In this document: positions 7,110 through 7,534 of the stretch, one piece after another | Position numbering within the stretch: position 1 is the stretch's first letter | Layout: every line of letters starts with the position of its first letter | From: Candidatus Babelota bacterium | GTDB lineage: Bacteria; Babelota; Babeliae; Babelales; JAUPTZ01 | Assembly (NCBI GenBank): GCA_030917105.1 | Contig: JAUPVI010000049.1 | Coordinates: forward strand, 1-7,534 | Length of the DNA: 7,534 nt | Direction of reading: 5' to 3' | Program-made: the position numbers and the translations under genes | Notes under the pieces: generated by a model | What the model saw: the letters and a program-made list of their open reading frames with translations, nothing else | What the model was told of the DNA's origin: nothing | Databases searched by the model: none

Positions 7110-7534
7110 GTGCTCAAACTTCGCGCTGTCAGCATGGCTGGTATTCTTTGCGCCACACTTGCTACTACCGTTTATGGCGATGTCTTTATTTTGCACGGTT
7201 CTTTCAGCAACGCCAGTCGCTGGTTCCGCCCAAACGGAACCTTCTACGAAGCAGTTAAAAAGCAAGCAGAGCCACTTGGGCACGCGGTCCACCCATTCAC
7301 GTGGTCCGGTGGTGTATCAGCACAAAGCATTATTGAAGCCGCTGGCCAATTTGTAGAACATATTCTTACCCTTCCTCCTCATATCCCTGTCATCATTCAA
7401 GCGCACAGCAATGGCGGCAACGTAGCCGCATTCACAACCATGCTTTTGGGCGCTCTGTATAAGTCACAATTATCTGATGGAACGACATTGCCCGATAGCG
7501 TTAAAGGACCATTTATTGAAAAAAAACTGACCAA
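7110..7534 (+). CDS. Exported alpha/beta hydrolase (lipase/esterase-like), 3' end missing
   Basis: The frame is open from the GTG at 7110 to the window end (141 codons), so the C-terminus is outside. The N-terminus MLKLRAVSMAGILCATLATT with cleavage near VYG-D (residue 23) is a Sec signal peptide. The mature protein begins DVFILHGSFSNAS, the strand and oxyanion HG loop typical of alpha/beta hydrolases. Residues 93-104 (PVIIQAHSNGGN) form the nucleophile elbow, with likely catalytic Ser100 in H-S-N-G-G. This is a variant of G-x-S-x-G, with Ala98 in place of the first Gly, as in many lipase-like proteins. The catalytic Asp/Glu and His are beyond the window. It probably acts on an ester or lipid in the periplasm or outside the cell; the substrate is unknown. 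It follows the binding-protein pair by 72 bases and could belong to the same transcript. A different frame is also open here (7042-7356), but it lacks a ribosome site and any recognisable motif and is rejected. Confidence 0.85.
   Translation, partial: MLKLRAVSMAGILCATLATTVYGDVFILHGSFSNASRWFRPNGTFYEAVKKQAEPLGHAVHPFTWSGGVSAQSIIEAAGQFVEHILTLPPHIPVIIQAHSNGGNVAAFTTMLLGALYKSQLSDGTTLPDSVKGPFIEKKLT

Noticed and set aside
7042..7356. Open frame of 104 codons overlapping the hydrolase gene
   Set aside because: It has no ribosome site and no recognisable motif, and it covers the hydrolase signal peptide and oxyanion region in another frame. The GTG frame at 7110 has AGGAGG and clear family motifs.

Overview
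All genes in this window lie on the plus strand. The organism looks like a Gram-negative-type bacterium using the standard code: TGA and TAA act as stops, Shine-Dalgarno sites are visible, and several proteins carry Sec-type signal peptides. Only the first two genes are recognisable housekeeping genes. Large secreted or membrane proteins with no recognisable family, next to orphan periplasmic-type proteins, recall poorly studied host-associated lineages such as Dependentiae (TM6). That placement is a guess from gene style, not a result.

Region 1 (1-1762) is a translation and nucleotide-metabolism unit. It holds the 3' part of rpsA (ribosomal protein S1, four complete S1 domains visible), then ndk one base after the rpsA stop, with its ribosome binding site inside the last rpsA codons. 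A strong intrinsic terminator closes the unit.

Region 2 (1763-4905) starts with a short leader containing a second, interrupted hairpin. It then carries two adjacent genes for unrecognised exported proteins of 747 and 272 residues. Both have an N-terminal signal peptide and a C-terminal pair of membrane segments that resemble each other in sequence, spacing and final motif (AG-x-A-x3-YG). They look like a divergent paralogous pair. The larger one also has a recent 54-residue tandem duplication and a basic KKRKRR cluster, and its 3' end contains a perfect 22-bp palindrome.

Region 3 (4973-7534) holds three co-directional genes. The first is a membrane-anchored protein with an ABC-type substrate-binding domain (TrpX/ABC_sub_bind-like), probably starting at a TTG. 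The second overlaps it and is a diverged relative with no visible signal peptide. The third is an exported alpha/beta hydrolase with an A-H-S-N-G-G nucleophile elbow, cut off by the window end. No permease or ATPase gene is visible, so the binding-protein pair may serve as sensors or scaffolds, or may work with a transporter encoded elsewhere.

The 1695-1824 gap holds the terminator and the second hairpin. The other gaps are under 80 bases. No tRNA, rRNA, CRISPR array or insertion sequence was recognised.
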